From Burkholderia gladioli (GTDB taxonomy: Bacteria > Pseudomonadota > Gammaproteobacteria > Burkholderiales > Burkholderiaceae): a DNA stretch of 64,000 nt. The position numbers and the translations under genes were made by a program. The stretch spans positions 1,054,001 to 1,118,000 of the forward strand of contig NZ_CP009323.1 of NCBI RefSeq assembly GCF_000959725.1, in the 5' to 3' direction. The notes under the pieces were generated by a model that did no database searches, was not told the DNA's origin, and was given only the letters and a program-made list of their open reading frames with translations. This document shows, piece by piece, positions 61,852-64,000 of this stretch (the first letter of the stretch is position 1; each line of letters opens with the position of its first letter).

Positions 61852-62859
61852 TCAGTGAGTTTCGGTGACTTTGTTCAGGTGACGCGGCGCATCCGGATCG
61901 CGCCCTCGCGCCACCGCCAGGTGCGCGGCCATCACGTAGAAGGACAGGATCGCGGCGATCGGATCGAGCGCCGTGTGGGCCGCGCGTTCCAGCGGCAGGG
62001 TCGCCTCGGGCGTGCCTTCCGGCGCGGCCAGCAGCACCCGCGCGCCGCGCGCGCGCATGTCGGCGGCGAGCTGCAGCAGGCCGGCCTGCTCGGGCCCGGG
62101 CGGCGCGAACACCAGCAGCGGGTAGTCGCGGTCGATCAGCTCCATCGGGCCGTGGCGCACCTCGGCACTCGAGAAGGCCTCGGCCTGGATGCCCGAGGTT
62201 TCCTTGAGTTTGAGCGCGGCTTCCTGGGCGATCGCCAGGCCCAGCCCGCGGCCGATCACGATCATGCGCTCGACCTCGCGCAGCTCGTCGATGGCGCGGG
62301 TCCAGTCGAGCGTGCCGGCCTTGGCGAGCGTTTCGGGCAGGGCGCGCAGGCCCGTCATCAGCGCCGCGTCGCGCTGCCAGAGCGCAACGATCTGCGCCGA
62401 CAGCGACAGCATGGCGATATAGCTCTTGGTGGCGGCCACCGACAGCTCGGGGCCGGCGCTGATCGGCAGCGCGTGTTCGCAGGCGTCGCCCAGCGGCGAG
62501 GGCAGCACGTTGACGGCAGCCACCGTCAGCGCGCCGGCCTCGCGCAGCGCGGCCATGGTGTTGACCAGGTCGGGGCTCTTGCCCGACTGCGAGAAGGCGA
62601 TCGCGAGCTGGTCGCGCACGCGCAGCGGCGCCTGCTGCAGGGTCGCGACCGACATCGGCAGCGAGGCCACCGGCACGCCGAGGCGGCTCATGGTGAGGCT
62701 GGCGAAATAGCTGGCCGCGTGGTCCGAGCTGCCGCGCGCGACCGTCAGCGCGACTTGCGGCGAGGTGGCCAGCAGGCGCTCGGCGAGCGCCTCGACACGC
62801 GACAGATCGGCCAGTTGTGCGGCCACTACCTGCGACGCCTGGCGCGCCTCTTCAAGCAT
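61852..62859 (-). CDS. nagB: Glucosamine-6-phosphate deaminase, SIS type (NagB-II)
   Basis: Converts glucosamine-6-phosphate to fructose-6-phosphate and ammonia. 335 residues with two SIS domains as in the GlmS isomerase half, without the glutaminase part: TVARGSSDHAASYFASL, AFSQSGKSPDLVNTMAAL and GRGLGLAIAQEAALKLKETSGIQAEAFSSAEVRHGPMELI. This replaces the classical NagB. Start ATG 62859 overlaps the nagA stop by 8 bp with AAGGAG upstream; the ATG at 62886 has no ribosome site. Confidence 0.9.
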   Translation of the reverse strand: MLEEARQASQVVAAQLADLSRVEALAERLLATSPQVALTVARGSSDHAASYFASLTMSRLGVPVASLPMSVATLQQAPLRVRDQLAIAFSQSGKSPDLVNTMAALREAGALTVAAVNVLPSPLGDACEHALPISAGPELSVAATKSYIAMLSLSAQIVALWQRDAALMTGLRALPETLAKAGTLDWTRAIDELREVERMIVIGRGLGLAIAQEAALKLKETSGIQAEAFSSAEVRHGPMELIDRDYPLLVFAPPGPEQAGLLQLAADMRARGARVLLAAPEGTPEATLPLERAAHTALDPIAAILSFYVMAAHLAVARGRDPDAPRHLNKVTETH

Positions 62860-63964
62860 ATTCGACAATCGATTCTCCTTCGACATAGGTCGCGGTCAGG
62901 TTCAGGTCGCGGTCGAACACCGCGACGTCGGCCCAGGCGCCGCGCGCCAGGCGGCCGCGGTCCTCGATGCCGAGGTAGTCGGCCGCGTAGCGCGACATGC
63001 GATTCGAGACGTCGGCGATCGGCAGGCCGATCGAGACCAGGTTGCGGAACGCCTGGTCCATGGTCAGGGTGCTGCCGGCCAGCGTGCCGTCGGCCAGGCG
63101 CACGCCGCCCAGGCACTTGGTGACGTGCTGGCTGCCGAGCCGGTATTCGCCGTCGGGCATGCCGGTGGCCGAGGTGCTGTCGGTCACCACGTACAGGCGC
63201 GGGATCGAGCGCAGCGCGGCGCGGATCGCGCCGGGATGCACGTGCAGCAGGTCGGGGATGATTTCCGCGTATTCGGCATGCGCGAGCGCCGCGCCGACCA
63301 GGCCCGGATTGCGGTGGTGCAGCGGCGACATCGCGTTGAACAGGTGGGTGAAGCCGCAGGCGCCGTGCTTGAGCGCGGCCACGCCGTCCTCGTAGGTGGC
63401 CAGCGAATGGCCGAGCTGCACGCGCACGCCGCGCGCGGCCATCTCCGAGATGATCTCGATATGGCCGGCGATCTCGGGCGCCAGCGTGACCACCCGGATC
63501 GGCGCGATCGACAGGTAGCGCAGCACCTCGTCGAGCGCGGCGGAAACCGCCGCGTCCGGCTGCGCGCCGAGCTTGCCGGGATTGATGTAGGGGCCTTCCA
63601 GATGCACCCCGAGCACGCGGGCGCAGCCCGGCGTGCGATGGCGCGCGCGCTCGCCCAGTTGCGAGACCACGTTCATCAGCTCGTCGCGCGGCGCGGTCAT
63701 GGTGGTCGCCAGCAGGCTGGTGGTGCCGTAGCGCGCATGGGTCCGACCGATCGTCTCGATCGCGTCGCCGCCCTCCATCACGTCGGCGCCGCCGCCGCCA
63801 TGCACGTGCAGGTCGATGAAGCCCGGCACGATGTAGGGGTCGTCGTTGCGCGAGGGATCGACCGGCCGGCCGCTCAGCGACGTGATCCGGCCATTGCCGA
63901 ATTCGATCGTGCCGTGGCGCCAGCCCTCGGGTGTCAGTAGATTTCCGGTCAGCATCGCGTTCAC
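62852..63964 (-). CDS. nagA: N-acetylglucosamine-6-phosphate deacetylase
   Basis: First cytoplasmic step of GlcNAc use. 370 residues of the amidohydrolase type: IVPGFIDLHVHGGGGADVMEG, GVHLEGPYINPGKLGAQ (metal-binding Glu), LGHSLATYEDG, THLFNAMSPLHHRNPGLVG and the catalytic Asp in LYVVTDSTSATGMPDGEY. The GTG at 63964 has CCGGAG just upstream; the ATG at 63955 is an alternative. First gene of nagA-B-F-E in this window; a regulator may lie beyond the edge. Confidence 0.95.
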   Translation of the reverse strand: MNAMLTGNLLTPEGWRHGTIEFGNGRITSLSGRPVDPSRNDDPYIVPGFIDLHVHGGGGADVMEGGDAIETIGRTHARYGTTSLLATTMTAPRDELMNVVSQLGERARHRTPGCARVLGVHLEGPYINPGKLGAQPDAAVSAALDEVLRYLSIAPIRVVTLAPEIAGHIEIISEMAARGVRVQLGHSLATYEDGVAALKHGACGFTHLFNAMSPLHHRNPGLVGAALAHAEYAEIIPDLLHVHPGAIRAALRSIPRLYVVTDSTSATGMPDGEYRLGSQHVTKCLGGVRLADGTLAGSTLTMDQAFRNLVSIGLPIADVSNRMSRYAADYLGIEDRGRLARGAWADVAVFDRDLNLTATYVEGESIVEYA

Positions 63965-64000
63965 TTGACTCCGGTATTGCGGTTGCGAGAGGAAGCCGGC

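Noticed and set aside
55983..61868. Plus-strand open frame of 1961 codons
   Set aside because: It runs across cydB, cydX, the terminator and, in antisense, nagE and nagF. Its translation is Arg/His/Ala-rich without any family signature. A by-product of very high GC.

Overview
The window looks like a Burkholderia chromosome, probably of the plant-associated gladioli/glumae/plantarii type. This is inferred from the very high GC, the gene order kdsD-kdsC-lptC-lptA-lptB-rpoN-hpf-ptsN-hprK-rapZ, the order lolB-ispE-tRNA-Gln-prs-rplY-pth, and a BPSL0761-like small ORF. No species call is possible from the sequence alone.

Layout. 1-1209 is the end of an aspartate 4-decarboxylase gene. 1427-3974 is an IS3-family element whose transposase is broken by a nested IS110-family element (2475-3754). 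3975 to about 13.7 kb is an AT-richer accessory island. It carries a two-gene CBASS operon (SAVED-nuclease effector plus CD-NTase), an uncharacterised three-gene operon built around a VPA1262/PLD-like protein, a CX5R phosphatase, a frameshifted gene, an XRE regulator and a strongly folded non-coding element. 13.78-25.3 kb holds ssb, an MFS transporter, uvrA, an AI-2E-type permease, purU, a NUDIX hydrolase, a LysE exporter, apt and a KefB-type antiporter. 25.4-34.8 kb holds Kdo/LPS-transport genes, rpoN, hpf and the nitrogen-PTS genes. 34.8-44 kb holds mutY/mutM, a TPR protein, lolB, ispE, tRNA-Gln, prs, rplY, pth and hisC. 44-51 kb holds ferredoxin, coaD, rsmD, ftsY, maiA, ybiB and leuA. 51-57 kb holds an NTF2-like protein, pagL, rpoH and cydP-A-B-X. 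57.4-64 kb is a GlcNAc operon nagA-nagB-nagF-nagE.

Most informative observations. (1) The nested IS110 element carries, in its long left non-coding end, four short guides that match its occupied target and its own two ends: a bridge RNA readable by eye. Its target is the conserved GNCWDNA codons of an IS3 transposase. (2) The island's three-gene operon at 7.2-11.2 kb is a candidate undescribed defence system next to a CBASS. (3) leuA has a leader peptide with four rare CTA leucine codons beside a hairpin, indicating attenuation. (4) rpoH has a perfect CIRCE operator, linking HrcA to sigma-32.

How the genes work together. The LPS genes make Kdo and move LPS from the inner membrane, and PagL trims lipid A. 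PtsN, HprK and RapZ form the regulatory PTS branch beside rpoN. The nag operon takes up GlcNAc by its own fused EIIA-HPr-EI and EIICB proteins and converts it to fructose-6-phosphate.
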